Assembly: GCA_013397075.1 (NCBI GenBank)
Contig: VWZS01007479.1
Span: 1,079,041 to 1,143,040 of the forward strand
Source of the DNA: Rhabdornis inornatus
Lineage: Eukaryota > Chordata > Aves > Passeriformes > Rhabdornithidae
DNA length: 64,000 nucleotides
Direction: 5' to 3'
The position numbers were made by a program, and so were the translations under genes. Positions 50,504-62,294 of this stretch are shown here, one piece after another (position 1 is the first letter of the stretch; each line of letters opens with the position of its first letter). Below the pieces are notes generated by a model. That model saw nothing but the letters and a program-made list of their open reading frames with translations. It had not been told where the DNA came from and did no database searches.

Positions 50504-53500
50504 GATTAGGGGAAAGGGGGTTTTCAGGTCTAGAACCAGAGCCTTGTAACAAGGATAGCCCCTTTTGTTCTCATCTCTTTTAACTTTCTTTTTCCCTCGT
50601 AACAGTTGCCCAGTGGTTATGAAGAGCTTCAGTCCTGCATTTCAACTAAGGGGCCCTTCTTTATTCTCTCAGAAGAGGGCTGTCTCAAGAGCACCATGCT
50701 AAAGTGCTAAGTTATCATCAGGCTGGGGCTTTCGTGCAACTGTTTGTGTGTGTGTGAAACAAGCTCTCAACATGTTAGTAAGAAGCCTTTAACCCAGATT
50801 ACGCCACCTCTCTTTCTATAGTGTTCTTTTAGGGCAGAGTGTGAAAGGTCACCCTCTCAGGCTGGATAGCAGCACTCAACCAATTACAGTGCACCAGTGT
50901 TTCCACAAAAGAGAGTTTCGAGCCCACAGCTACAAAAGATTTTACGTGTCTGATTTTCAAAAACACAATTACAAAAGGAGGAGGCTCACTTATGTCTATT
51001 TTCGGGCCCTGAATGATTTTTTTGTTTCAAAAAAACAAGGGGAAAAAAAATCAATTCTGCTTCCCCAAAGAGGTCTGAAAAATTGCGGCCAGCCCAGCAC
51101 CTATGCTATTTAAAAAGCAAAACCTCTAATCCTTCAGGTTCAAGTAGGTGTGATTCAGGAGTCCTGGAGCTGCGAAAATAATAGGATGGGTTATCTGAGT
51201 ATATGATTAGTCTGGCTTTATGAAAACAATATTTACAGCAAGTGATATATAATGACTTTGAATTACACCTCTCGTTCCTGACACTTTGAAAATTGTGTAT
51301 TTCGTTTGCACAGATATATTTTCAGGCCTATTACACCGACTAAAGTTTTGCCATTATCCTAAATGTGAGTTCTTCAGAAGTCTGCATGAGAATGAGCCAA
51401 CAACCAATGTCCTTCCAACAGTGATGCTGAAGCCAATGCAATGACATCCATGTTGTGCATTGTGTGCATCTACAGGCAGCTCACCGTAAATGTAGTTAGA
51501 GGAAAATCCTTCTGGGCATTAACCATCTGAAAAGTCCTGACACAGACAGTTCTTCATTCAACATGGAGACCCAGAGTCTTCCTTCACTCTCTGTAGCTAA
51601 AGGTCTCTCATTCCTTAGGGGGGGGAGAAAATCTCAAATGCTTTAAAACTGTGGGGCTGAGTATTCAAAAGACAGAGGATTTAGGCCATCAGCCCTTCCT
51701 AGTTAGTTCCCAGGTAACACTCCATGCTTTCAGCTTAATTGTTAAAAACATTACAATGAATATTTCAAAGCTATCTTGGAGTGTTGAGTACCTGCTGCAA
51801 TCAAATCAAATAGGCAACCTTGAAAATTACAGCCTGAAAATCTTCTTTCTAGTAAGTCCATCATAATGGCACCTCAGTACCCATTGGGAAATTTTTGTAT
51901 TTCTCTCTGAGAAAGAAGTGTATCCCCTAGTCTCTTTCTTCTGGACCCCTGAAAACCCATTAAAAGCATAGAAATTAAGTACACAAAGGTGACAACTAGA
52001 GGAATTGAAAAAAGCATGATATTAGAATTGGCACTAAAATATTCCTGGGATCATAAACTGTAGATAAATTGCTACAACAGCATTTATTTGAAAAATTAGG
52101 ACAGGAAAGACAAAGTTTTATTGTATGTCGTGTAGAAGACTTACAAAGTCAGAGAAAAAAACTTAAGACTGGTGCTATTTATGTCAGGGCAGAAAACAAA
52201 GTCTATGGGATTCCTGTGAAGCTCCTTGGAGATAAGAGCCACCCATGCTACAAACTCCTTTGGTGGTTCTGGGAAAACTGGTTAAAATTCCTGTAGCTCG
52301 TTGTATGTATCTGCAAAATGATTACTGATGTAATTCTAAAATGTGTTGTGAGGTTTACTTGCCAAGTTTTGGGGATTCTTGAAAGAGAAGAGCCAAGTGA
52401 AGTTTCACACCATCTCACAGAAGATATATGCAAGATTTTATATGAGCCTATCTACATGCTCCAATATGGATTCCCCACAGATAAAATATAACAGTGCTTG
52501 CTGCACATTTCCAGCAATGGTCCCATGTCTTTTTCTCCTCTTCCTCCATTCAACGAACTGTTAAAAGGCCGAGAAGAACTGTTGTGCAGATGATACGAAA
52601 CTAAAGAACTTGTGGTAGGTGTTACACATTTTGGTACCATCTGTGCTATCTAATCCCAGCCAAAACAGTCTCCTGTTCCTATGTAACTCTGAATCTCACT
52701 GGGAAAGGGGGGGAGTAGTGTGACTGGCTCAAACCTTCCTGTGTAGGAGTATTATTATCAGTGTTTGCAAATTTTTTCCCTCTTTATAACTACCATAACT
52801 CTTCTTTAAAACCCCTCATCTGGCTGCTGGCCTACTACAGAAACTGATCTCTCTACAGAAAAATGGTTCATGTTGGTTGGTTCTCTTCTGGTGTGTTGGA
52901 GGGAATCCTCACCCAAGAGAAATTCATCAATTCTCACAAAAAAAAATCTTGTTTTATGTCCTTACTTTCTCAAATTTTGCCCTCCTTTGGGTCAGGAGCA
53001 CAGACAACATCCTGATGACACATTTTCTAGCACAACTGAAGACAAGTATTTCCTGGAAATTGTTCAGGATTGAAACCACTTGTGGTAGATGTTTCCAGAC
53101 ACTGATGCCATTACATCTTCTCATAAGACCTGAAATTAGTTCGGGGTTTGTTTCATTCTTTGTTTTACTTTTAGATTCAATCCATACTCTGATCTGCTCG
53201 CAGGGAGCTTGCTCTTCCCTAACAGTTTATGGGAAAACCTTTTTGTGCAGGGGCTTCACACATGTACACACATCAGTCATCCTGTATGTGACACACACAC
53301 CATCTTGTCATCACTGTCAAACATAATAAAAGTAAGGCTAAAACACTTAGACACATATTGATCTGCTTCTGCACCTCCTGTAGCATCTTTAGTGTAATAG
53401 GGTCTTTCCACAGCAATATGGGCAGCAGCCTGTTTCCTGGAAATATTTCCATGGGAAAAAATTGAGGAAGGATCTGATCTCAGACTTGTCCATAGTTCTG

Positions 53501-54009
53501 CTCTTCTGCTGCTGCCATATAATCCTTGGCAACCTGTGGCCTTCACCAGAAACCCAAAGGAGAATGATTTGGCTCCCATGACTCTTCACAAGGCTGGTTT
53601 GTCTTAGAGGTATTTCTGTCTGAGAGAAATATTTGAAAGGACCCTGCTAACAGGGGAAATAGAAAGGGGTGATAAAATTAAGAAATTATAAATCCACTCA
53701 GTCACAAAGCCAATGCCCTGCTCAGGTGGAACGATGCTGTATTCCTCATTTTGTAGTGCTGTGGCAACTCCTAGCAATGGAGCATTCCTTCATGGGTAGA
53801 CAGGGAATAACCCTCTTTCCCAGAAGTCTACTTTTCTGTGTTGTCAATCTGCATTTCCATTTTAGTCCAATACACCTGTTTATTCTGAAAGCCCATGCAA
53901 AATATTCTGTGCAATTTCATTCATCTACTGATTTTTTATTTTTTTTTAATTGCTACTGAAAGACAGGGACTCTGGCAAATTGTATAAACTTGATTACTGT
54001 AATTGCTGT

Positions 54010-54032
54010 CAAGACAAACAAAGTTTGTCTTG
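54010..54032. repeat. Perfect 10-bp stem, 3-nt loop hairpin
   Basis: CAAGACAAAC (54010-54019) and GTTTGTCTTG (54023-54032) are exact reverse complements with an AAA loop. The pairing stops abruptly on both outer sides. ACAAA-type motifs on each arm resemble SOX/TCF half-sites, but the context gives no further support. No T-run follows, so it does not resemble a terminator. Confidence 0.9.
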
Positions 54033-55439
54033 TAATGAAGCAATAGATGTAGCACTGTAGTCTTTCACTGTGATTCCAAGCAAGATTTTTTTGTATTTTA
54101 TTGCCTTTGGAAGCTGGCATTTGCAGAATGAATTTTTCACAAATAATCAGCATGTTTGAAACAGATGAATATACAGCAACATCACTAAAAGAATAACTTC
54201 CAGCATCTGCTTATTGATTCCTTACCTTCAACCTACCCTCTTCCCTTTAGTGTTTTTTTTTTTCATCTCTGCACTTACCACATCACCTGGAGCAGATAAA
54301 CGCATGCTCTATTTAATCTTATTAAAGAAAAATCCACTCAACTATCTTATAGTTAAGTACAAAATCTTAGCTCCAGAACATTGGTTTTGCCCAGGGATAT
54401 GGAAGACATAGAAGTGCTTTATTCAAGGATAGATTGGTCTCTTTGAGACATATGGTCAACCTGCCAATAAGTTTGTACAGTGCAGCCCAACTTCAGGGGA
54501 AAAGTTGAAGCCTTTTATTCTTTGTTTCTTTTTTTTCAAACATAATCACCCATTTTGCAGGAAGAGAAGTATTTACTGTGCTACCTTTGACTTTTTTTCT
54601 CTCTTTGGTGAGTCATGGGAAATATCTTGTTTTTCATCACATCCATCTTCTCTAAAAAAGAGGTGAAAAAGACATAAACTCTTAATCAAGGATTTTAAAA
54701 AATTATCTCTCCTTTGGTTCAATCATCCATAATCCTTTGTATAATAAAAGCAGATCAGGTACCTTTAACAAAATGGTATTTCTAAATTACCCCCGGGTAA
54801 TTCAGAATGGTAGGTATTTTAATCTCTATAATCCCTAGTATGTATCTATTTATTTTCAGTGCCTTTTGGCACCCACCTGGCAAAAATCCAGTCCCCACAG
54901 CAAGAGAACTATCAGAAACAATGAGAACTTCAGAGAGGAACACAGACAGTGGAAGAATGATCAAATTAACTTTGTTTCTTTTTTTTTTAATTTGGTTTCC
55001 GCTGGCATGGACACACATGTACAGATACACACAACAAGTAATACAAGGCAAGAAAAAGCAAGGGAAGAGGAAGAGGGGATGAAACTGGAACATGATACTT
55101 GTGGAGAAATCCCAACAGACCCACTACATTTTATTCAAGTTTTCTTGTTTTCCCAAGCCTAAGTGGCATTACTCCACTGCAGAGAAGCACAGAAGATAAG
55201 AAAAGCTGAATGAGGACAGCAGTGCCCTGATTCCAACATGCACTCTCTGTTTAGAAGTTGCTTTGCCATCCTTTTGCCAAGTACTCTGTGTGTGTGTCTG
55301 CATGAGTGAGAGTTCACAAATATCCAACAGCAGAGACATCAGTGATGGTATTTATTCAGTTTTTTTACAAATCTCATCAAATCATTCGGGTTTTTGTTTT
55401 GTGGTCGTGAAGTTGGTCAAATCTCCAAGACTTAACAAA

Positions 55440-56180
55440 TAATGTTTTAGTGGTGTAGATAATGTTCAGCTAGTAGAGGATTCCAAACCAGAAGGACTGG
55501 CAGACAGATTGGGAAGTAACATTAAATACAAAGTGACCTTGGTTACTTTGGTTAATTGGAGGAATAGGCTTAAATAAACCAAGTGGTTCAAGAGGGGCTG
55601 ACTTAAACTGGTGCATCCTGAAGGAAAGCCAGGGAGAATTTCTGTGGAAAATGATCAGGGAGATACCATTAGTTACAGATTAAACTTGAATGAACAATAT
55701 TAGGATACTGGAGGGGAAAAAAGGAAAATGTCCCATTGGAATGATGTGCAATGTGTAGAGCATCTTATGCTTCCCAGTACCAGCTACCAGCTGTAGGACT
55801 GGGATCTACCTTTGGTACTGCAATGCCAGAAAAATTTGCACCAAATAAAAAAATTCCCCTTTCCATCAGCATGAAAATATTGAGTTTAGATTTGCTTAAA
55901 GCTCAATAAGAGAAGGAAAGGAATGGCAGCAAACTAGAAATAAAGGTGAAAGGAATAAACTATTTCACATGTCCATTCAAGCTAATAATATTTGGGATAG
56001 ATATCAAGAAGCATGTCAGGAAATTGAATATAGTTGGGTGCTAGAATAGACCACTGAGTACTGTGGCACTAGAGGTTGTCAAGAAAAAGAAGAACAGATG
56101 AACATTGTCCAGACTATTTCTTGTTCCCATCCTAGCACAGAAGAGGACTAGATAATCTACTGAGGTGCCTTCCTGGCTTA
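55440..56180 (+). mobile_element. Ancient CR1 LINE, end of ORF2 plus 3' region
   Basis: Several blocks in order match the C-terminal part of CR1 ORF2 and its tail: 'aaagtgaccttg...aattggaggaataggctt...' (compare 'aaaatgaccttgacaaattggagaaatggtct'), 'aaaatgatcagggagatacc...acagattaaacttgaatgaacaatatt' (compare 'aaggatctgggggttatagtggatcacaaattgaatatgagtcaacaatgt'), 'aatggcagcaaactagaaat' and finally 'gaggactagataatctactgaggtgccttcc' (compare 'ggactagatgacctctcgaggtcccttcc'). About 740 bp on the plus strand. Many indels destroy the frame, so it cannot encode a reverse transcriptase. It resembles the old CR1-L group. Confidence 0.75.
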
Positions 56181-56884
56181 CTCCTGATGGTTCCATGGCA
56201 AAACCTAGGAAATGTCAAAATTACACGTGTCCATTCCTCACTGTCCTCCACGCAGCATGAGCTCCAGATGGGGAGAATTAAGCAGCAAGAAAATTATCTC
56301 TGCTCTCAGTCCTGGCACCACAGCAGCTCTCAGGAAAGAGGAGGGCTCAATTCCAGCAGAAGTGAGGCTCAGTCCCTCCTATCCCAGGCATGAAAAGACT
56401 CCTGCTCTTCTTGTTCATGGTGCAGTCTGGTTATACACACAAAAACTGGTGTCTTTTCAGTGCATGCACTACCTGGAAACTTGGCTACCAACCTCCAGCC
56501 AGTTTCTTCTGGCCATGAGTCAACTGGCCTTTTTTTTTTTTTTTTTTCCTCAGAATCTTAGAATCTGGATAAAAAGCGGGGTAAATTTTCCATAGGGCAG
56601 CAAATTGCACAAAGAGAGTCACTCTGCCAAGTTTTATTCCCACCCTTCAGAGATGGAAACACTAAATCTTTTCCATTAATTTGGTCTGCAATGCATGAGC
56701 GAAACAACAAATTTTCCTGTAACATGCACAGATAATTTCACTATAAAAATTTAGGAGGGAAGAAAGTGCTAATTTCCATGCTAGAAATGCAAAATTTCAA
56801 CAAAAATATTTGAAGTTTGGGTAAGTTAGAAGAGAAAACTGAAAAAAGGTCATGCTGAAGGTTAGTGCTAAGCAATAATTAGAA
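56181..56884. other. Spacer between two CR1 copies
   Basis: Unique sequence containing a T18 tract (56530-56547) and a chance open frame (56212-56595). No gene or regulatory signal that I can support. Confidence 0.65.
56530..56547. repeat. Poly(T)18 tract
   Basis: Eighteen consecutive T residues followed by CC. It could be the reversed A-tail of something older, but no body is recognisable. Confidence 0.95.
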
Positions 56885-57260
56885 GGAATAATGTAATGTA
56901 AGACTGGAGAGAACTTCCAAGGTCACTTAACCCAGCTCTCTGCTATGCATCTACATTGTGTAATCCCATTTATAAATTCATTGAACTCCAAGTTAAAACT
57001 AGTTCCATTACTTGACTTAACTGCACCTATTAGAAGGCTTTTCAAGAATGTCAGTCTCTGACTAGAAATCTTCTTCTAATTTCCAATTTAGATTTATTCA
57101 GCATCAGTTTATCCCATTTGTTTGTGTGCCAGCACTGTTTACTAATTTAAATAACTCTTTTTTCTCACTTCTTTACTTCTCTGATGTATTTCTAAGGAGA
57201 ATCATACCCCAAATTCAACAGTACTTGTCCTTCTAATGATATTTAGCTCATATGATGTCT
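56885..57260 (-). mobile_element. Ancient CR1 LINE 3' fragment
   Basis: The phrases 'actggagagaacttccaaggtcacttaacccagc', 'aaatcttcttctaatttccaatttagatttattcagcatcagtttatcccatttgttt' and the spacing between them parallel the reverse complement of CR1 3' UTR and terminal ORF2 ('ggaagggacc...aggtcatctagtccagcc', 'ttcctcctaatatccaacctaaatctccc...cagtttaaacccattt'). High divergence marks an old insertion in opposite orientation to the 55440 copy. Edges approximate. Confidence 0.65.
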
Positions 57261-58636
57261 GCTTTGTACCTCAAGAAACAAATAATGCCTAAATTTATGC
57301 GTGTATCCATTCAGGTGCACCTACTGCAGACTGAGTGCAAAGGGACAAACCTACAGAAAGGAACTTTTATATAGGCAAGTTATGTCAGAGCTGACCCCTG
57401 CAGACCATGTTTCTGAAGGTTTAACTATTGGTCATTGCACCTGGCTGAGTGTCCTGTGATCTTCCCATTTTTCTGTTCCTACAACAGCACTGACACTTTG
57501 TGATGGCAGAACTGCTTTTAGTTAAAGGAACCAAAGGTGAGCCCTTTAGCAAACAGCTTCTGGGAGCAGGAAAAGGACATCAGGAGCTTATAATAAACCT
57601 CATTAAAAGCAATTCTGCTCTGCAAGGCTATAGAGAGGGAATTCTGTATGAGAGAAAACAGACAGGAGGGAGTAAATGGGTACGAGGCTTGGCTCAGTGC
57701 TCCCAGCTCTATCACTGTGTGGTCCAGTCAGTATAGATGCTCCTGCACTCCGTTACAGATAACAGAGGCTCTTTATAGCTCAGATGAGAACAATCCTTGA
57801 AACACAAAGAGGAAAGAGTTCAAAGAGACTGAATTTCTTGGAGTACCGAATCCAAACTCCAGCTAAGAGCAAAAGAAGGGCCGGGGAATCTGGGGACTTT
57901 GCAATGATAGTTTAATTAGACGAGCCTTATCTGTACAACAAATGTGGCAGCTCTCTGAAAAACTCAGCTTTTTGTTCCTCACTTAAAACTCTATCACTTT
58001 CCCCAGCACTGGAACAGCCTTTTGCCTAGTAACAGGCACATTGCCTATGATCCAGACAACATCCGTGCACTGAAACTTAAAGCATTGACCCCTAAATGTG
58101 CAGCATTTTTTATGTAAAACTAGAAAATGTTCTAGCATTTGGCCACTAGATAAAGCGTTCCAAAAATGCTTGGGAAATGCTGTATTTAGCACATGTATTT
58201 ATAGCTTATTATTTTACATATTTGGTACCTATCTGTCTGGACTTTCTTTTAAAAATGTCTTATCACTATTAGTCTAAATAAAGTCTCTCAGATTACTTCC
58301 CATCATCTCTATTTTGTTATCCAGCTGAGTGCTGTTATCTGTGTATTTCAAATGTTTGTTTAAAATTATCAATATTTCTTTGTAAAGTTTCCAGGGGAAA
58401 AGGAGAAAAGCCTTAACTTCACTTTCTCATAGCACAAGAACAAGGGCAGAACTAGCAATATTAACAACAAAAGGAAATACTTTTTATTCAAATAATTTAG
58501 TAATTTTACCATCAAAGGATATCACTGAGGTCCAAATTTAAAAAATATCATGTAGGAATGGGCATCCTCTGAGGATTCAGGGGAAGAGTGAAGTATTGCA
58601 AGGTTTTATATATTGAGGTCTTCAAGAGGTTTTCAG
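57261..58636. other. Unique non-coding spacer
   Basis: No gene, RNA or named repeat recognised. Composition is ordinary AT-rich sequence up to the CR1 insertion at 58637. Confidence 0.65.
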
Positions 58637-59052
58637 TCATAGAATCATGGAATGTTTTGGGTTGGAAGGGACCTTAAAAATCATCCAATTCCAACCCCCT
58701 GCCATGGGCAGAGACACCTTTCACTGTCCTAAGATGCTCCAAGCCCCATCCAGCCTGGGCTTGGACACTTCCAGGGATCCAGGGGAAGCCACAGCTTCTC
58801 TGTGCAACCTGTGTCAGGGCCTCACCAGACTTTACAGGGAAGAATTCCTTCCTACTTTCTAATCTAACCCTGTCCCCCTGTCAGTTTGAAGCCATTCCCC
58901 CTTGTCCTATCACTACATGACCTTGTAAACACCCCCTCTCAAGCTTTCTTGTATCTCCTTTAGGTACTGAAAGGCCTCAACAAAATCACCCTAGAGCCTT
59001 CTCTTTTCCAGACTGTACAATCCTAATTCTCTTAGCCTTTCAATCAGTCAGT
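58637..59052 (-). mobile_element. CR1 LINE, 5'-truncated, best-preserved copy
   Basis: The element begins at its 3' end with TCATAGAATCATGGAAT and runs through 'gttttgggttggaagggacctta', 'ccctgccatgggcagagacacc', 'cttggacacttccagggatccagggg', 'gccacagcttctctg', 'agggaagaattccttcc', 'gaagccattcccccttgtcctatcactacatg', 'tttaggtactgaaagg' and 'gccttctcttttccag'. These are the successive landmarks of the avian CR1 3' UTR and the last part of ORF2 in reverse complement. About 416 bp remain; the reverse transcriptase core is absent, so it is not autonomous. It is less diverged than the 55440 and 56885 copies. Confidence 0.97.
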
Positions 59053-59879
59053 TAGCTACTATTTAGCTGTAGACACTTAATTCCAATGCATAAAATTCAG
59101 ATTTCTGTATCTAGCATAGGATTGTCTTCATTTTTGTCACATCATGATCAATGACATCAGCCTTAACCTCCAGAGTTATCAAAAGTGTCAGAATCGGTTA
59201 CCCTGGAAACATCCTAGGTGAACCTGTATGACAGATAATGCTTTAGAAGTGAAGTTTAGATACTTTAAGCAAAAGTAAGAATGTTTATTTTCCCGAGTAT
59301 CATTCAGAAAGGGAAGAAGGAGATAGCTCTTAAACTGGAGAGGGAGATCATGCTCAAGATTGCAGAGGGAGATTACTCCGAAGTTTGCTCATCTTTTCTT
59401 GAAGGAGAAAAGGGGACCAGGGTCAAAAACTTCCCTTGTGTCCACAAACAAACCAGAAAACCCAGGAAGATCAGATGCATTTTGACTAAGCAAGAGAACT
59501 ATTTGGGAGAAAGCAGGAGGCAAGTGGCAGATCCAGCATAGGCAAGAATAATAACGCACAAGGTTGGGAGAGAAAAACCCTCTTGCTCATAAGTAGCATC
59601 TCCTTATTCCTGGCTGTCCTGTGCATCTGGAGGTGAGAGCAGCCCCATAACCTCTCTGCACTGCACAGCCTGGCACACTTTTGCAGGACGAGGCACTAAA
59701 ATCTGGCAGCCCAGCCCAGCCGGGGTGCACGCACCCTTTTTTTGGAGACCAGGTGAAAGCCGCCTGCCAAGGTCAGGCATTCAGTCACCAGGTGGTGTAT
59801 TTAATTTAAAAGGAGTGTTAACCTTGTTTACACAAAATAACACCAATATGCAGAGAAGCAGTAAATCCATTGTCGTTAA

Positions 59880-60010
59880 ACAGCGGGGAGGCCGGGCTGT
59901 GCTGGCAGCCTGCCCGCCCGGAGCTGGGCTGGCACTCGCCGCTCGCCGCTCGCCGCTCGCCGGCCACCGCAGCCCCGGCGCTGGCAGCCCCCGCGCCTCG
60001 TGGCGTGCCC
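59880..60010. promoter_or_regulatory. Short CpG island-like patch
   Basis: Nineteen or so CpG dinucleotides fall in about 130 bp, in strongly GC-rich sequence, against a CpG-poor background. It is shorter than the usual 200-500 bp island threshold. It could mark a promoter of an unannotated or non-coding transcript, or a methylation-free enhancer. No TATA box or initiator could be assigned. Confidence 0.5.
59935..59962 (+). repeat. (CTCGCCG)4 tandem repeat
   Basis: Four perfect copies of a 7-bp CpG-bearing unit, with two CpGs per unit, at the heart of the CpG-rich patch. Likely length-variable between individuals. Confidence 0.97.
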
Positions 60011-60349
60011 TTCCTACCCCTCCGCTTGACTCTTTACATTCTTGTCAAATATATTTAGAACAAGAGGTGTCCACTTGAAGGGAAACATTTGTTAATCGCC
60101 TAAATACAGGAGCCTGGCAGCGCTCCAAGTTTACATTTATAAATATGTAGTATCTGTTTCCAGCTGAACAAGGAACTCCTGACCCCCCTCACCCGCAATC
60201 CCGCAAATATATATACATATACAGGAGAGGAACTCGCGAGGAGCTGGGGGGGAACTGGAAATGATGAACAGAACCAGCCTGGCTGAGGCAGGAGCGGTCC
60301 AGGCTCCCTCCCCGCTGTCAATTTGTTCTCCGCCTTTGTCTGCGAGCGA

Positions 60350-60500
60350 TGTAGATAACAGCGCAGAAAGAGGATGATGTATCTTTAAGTAATGAACAGA
60401 TTAAAGTTAAATTCCTGTTGACCGAGACAGTTGTGTTGACATTCCTGTTGTTTACAGGCAGCTGTCTCTACTAATGACACTTTGATAACTGGAGTGAGGC
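60350..60500. promoter_or_regulatory. Candidate enhancer with phased direct repeat
   Basis: ATTCCTGTTG occurs at 60411-60420 and again at 60441-60450, exactly 30 bp apart, close to three helical turns. Its reverse, CAACAGGAAT, holds an ETS-type GGAA core, and ATTCC resembles a TEAD core. The second copy runs into TGTTTAC (FOX type, 60449-60455) and CAGCTG (E-box, 60459-60464). The dense, repeat-free arrangement suits a conserved enhancer; conservation is not tested. Confidence 0.35.
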
Positions 60501-61774
60501 TGCTGTTGGGCAGGGGGATGGGGGCAGGCAGAGTCAGCCGGGTTAAAGAATGCTCTGTTTAAAACCCGGTCATCCAATTAAACATTAAAGCTGGATCAGA
60601 GATCGTCGGCAGCGGTGCTATTCGGGAACGGGAAAATTCTGGGCTTCTTTTTTAACTTATGCTCAGATTATGTGGCTTAGAGGTCAGCGTGCCCCAGTTT
60701 GCTAGAGGATGCGGAAGATTCCAAGAGTACTTAAAATAAGCCAGAAAGCAGTAAACTCTGTCAAGCCATCCGTGCACTGCCATGACATGGGCAAGCACAC
60801 ACAGAGTTGCCGGGGGCTGGTTGGGACTGGGGTCACGCAGAGGTCCTGTGGGGCAGCCTCCCTCTCCCACAGCTTCCCAAACAGGCGGAGAGAAAGGGTC
60901 TGTGAGCATCCCACCGCGGCAGCACCGCTCCTGTGATCCTCTGCCATCTCCTTCTGTGAAATGAGTTGCTTTGCAGGGCACCGGCTGCTGCTGGAGCTTT
61001 GCTTACTGCTTCCTCTTGAATTAATATGTTTACCATTAACAGCTCCCCTGTTCGGCTGCGGGCTTCTCACCAGCAAGGGCTGCATTGAAATCCTGGAGCC
61101 TGCTGCTGAAGTCCTTGCTCAGGTCAAATTCCCAAGGGGAACCTGTAAAGCCCGAGATCTGCCAGGTGATAAACTTTAGACGTGTAAATAGTCTACTAGA
61201 TATGGTCCTCTGGTGAAAATTAAACAGACGCTAAGGCACTCTCCTAAATCAATGCCCAGCAAAGATAGCACAGCCCATCCCTCCGGGTCAGTTCAGCCCC
61301 ACAGCATTTGTATCAGCAAAGTTTGGTCCTGCTCAGACCCAGAAAGCAGCTTTTCAGCTGCACCTGACATTATGTTAGTGCCTCAAAGTTTCCAGACACT
61401 CCAGAGATCTGCTTAAAATGCAGAAGCTTCTTCCCCATCTTTTTGTTAATGAAGCCTAAATTTAAGGCCTTTAAAACAATGTGATAATGCCTCTTTAATT
61501 CTAAATCAAATGCCACATGCTCATTAACTATAAGCATTCGTAGAAATAAATGGATTTATTTTTGAATTTATGAAGTTGCTTTAATGGACTTCAAACTCCA
61601 AATAAAAGTACTGAATAGGCAGCATTTCCTGCCATCACTAAAAACATCACTGCTGCTGTAGGGAAAGCACATTTCATGCAGCAAGAGCACTTACAGTAAA
61701 CACAAGTTAATTTAAGTGAGTATCAATTAGAGGGAATGCACCCTGCTAAGAAATATTATCTACAGATTGATCGA

Positions 61775-61826
61775 TCCAGACAATTAGAAATCCAGACAAT
61801 TGATCTTTTATTGACCCAGACAATTA
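61775..61826 (+). promoter_or_regulatory. Triple CCAGACAATT cluster
   Basis: TCCAGACAATTA (61775-61786), TCCAGACAATTG (61791-61802) and CCCAGACAATTA (61815-61826) share an 11-base core within 52 bp. Each unit joins CAGAC, a SMAD-type box, to AATTA/AATTG, a homeodomain-type core. The spacings (16 and 24 bp) differ, so this is not simple tandem expansion. Function is inferred from motifs only. Confidence 0.4.
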
Positions 61827-62294
61827 TAAATTGAATCTTTATCAGTTGGTTTGACATTTTTTGCCTCAAACCTGTAATTTGGAGCAGGACAAGTGTGGCT
61901 GTGTTTGAAATATTTTGTAGATGGAAAGCGTGAGAGACAGAATCCCAAATTTTTAACAGCACAGAAAATCACCACTGATCTCCAGAAATTAACGTCTGAC
62001 TTTAAGAAGTGTCATTTGCACACATGCCTGACTTAATCTTAATCCTCTGCAAACAGCAGCCTGGGGGCCAACCCCAAGCCAGGTCGTGGCCAATTTCACC
62101 TTTACCAGGCAAGCAGGGTCACATCAGCCCCATTTCCAGTGGGAGAGCATCCAAGTAAAACCTGGAGCTGGTACCAGAAATCGCACTGGGAGTGAGGCAG
62201 CCTGAACCCCGAGTTGTACCACTGCCTCTGTGTTTCTGACAAGGAGCCAGACCCAGCTCTGAGTTATGGTCGCTCAAAGATGCTGCAGTGCTTT

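Larger units (their letters stand above)
44790..55439. other. Non-coding, transposon-poor interval (second half)
   Basis: No supportable gene. Open frames at 45035-45430 (131 codons) and 52877-53326 (149 codons) have no domains and no conserved-looking composition. The blocks 44800-45350 and 51180-51400 have mixed composition and no repeats and are plausible conserved elements. Listed separately are T-rich 45467-45485, the alternating tract at 47299-47315, A13 at 50491-50503 and the hairpin at 54010-54032. I recognise no transposable element here. Confidence 0.65.

Noticed and set aside
52877..53326. 149-codon open frame
   Set aside because: Composition is typical of random translation, with no domain recognised and an overlapping shifted frame of similar appearance.
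54220..54232. Minus-strand consensus splice donors (also near 30825, 40072 and 32751)
   Set aside because: A handful of such matches per strand is expected in 64 kb, and no paired acceptors with open frames were found.
58647..58862. 71-codon open frame, with similar frames at 31484-31816
   Set aside because: These read antisense through CR1 3' sequence. Such frames are a known source of spurious bird proteins.
60961..61179. 72-codon frame with a leucine-rich, signal-peptide-like start
   Set aside because: Hydrophobic N-terminus alone is weak evidence. The remainder has no cysteine pattern, cleavage site or family resemblance.
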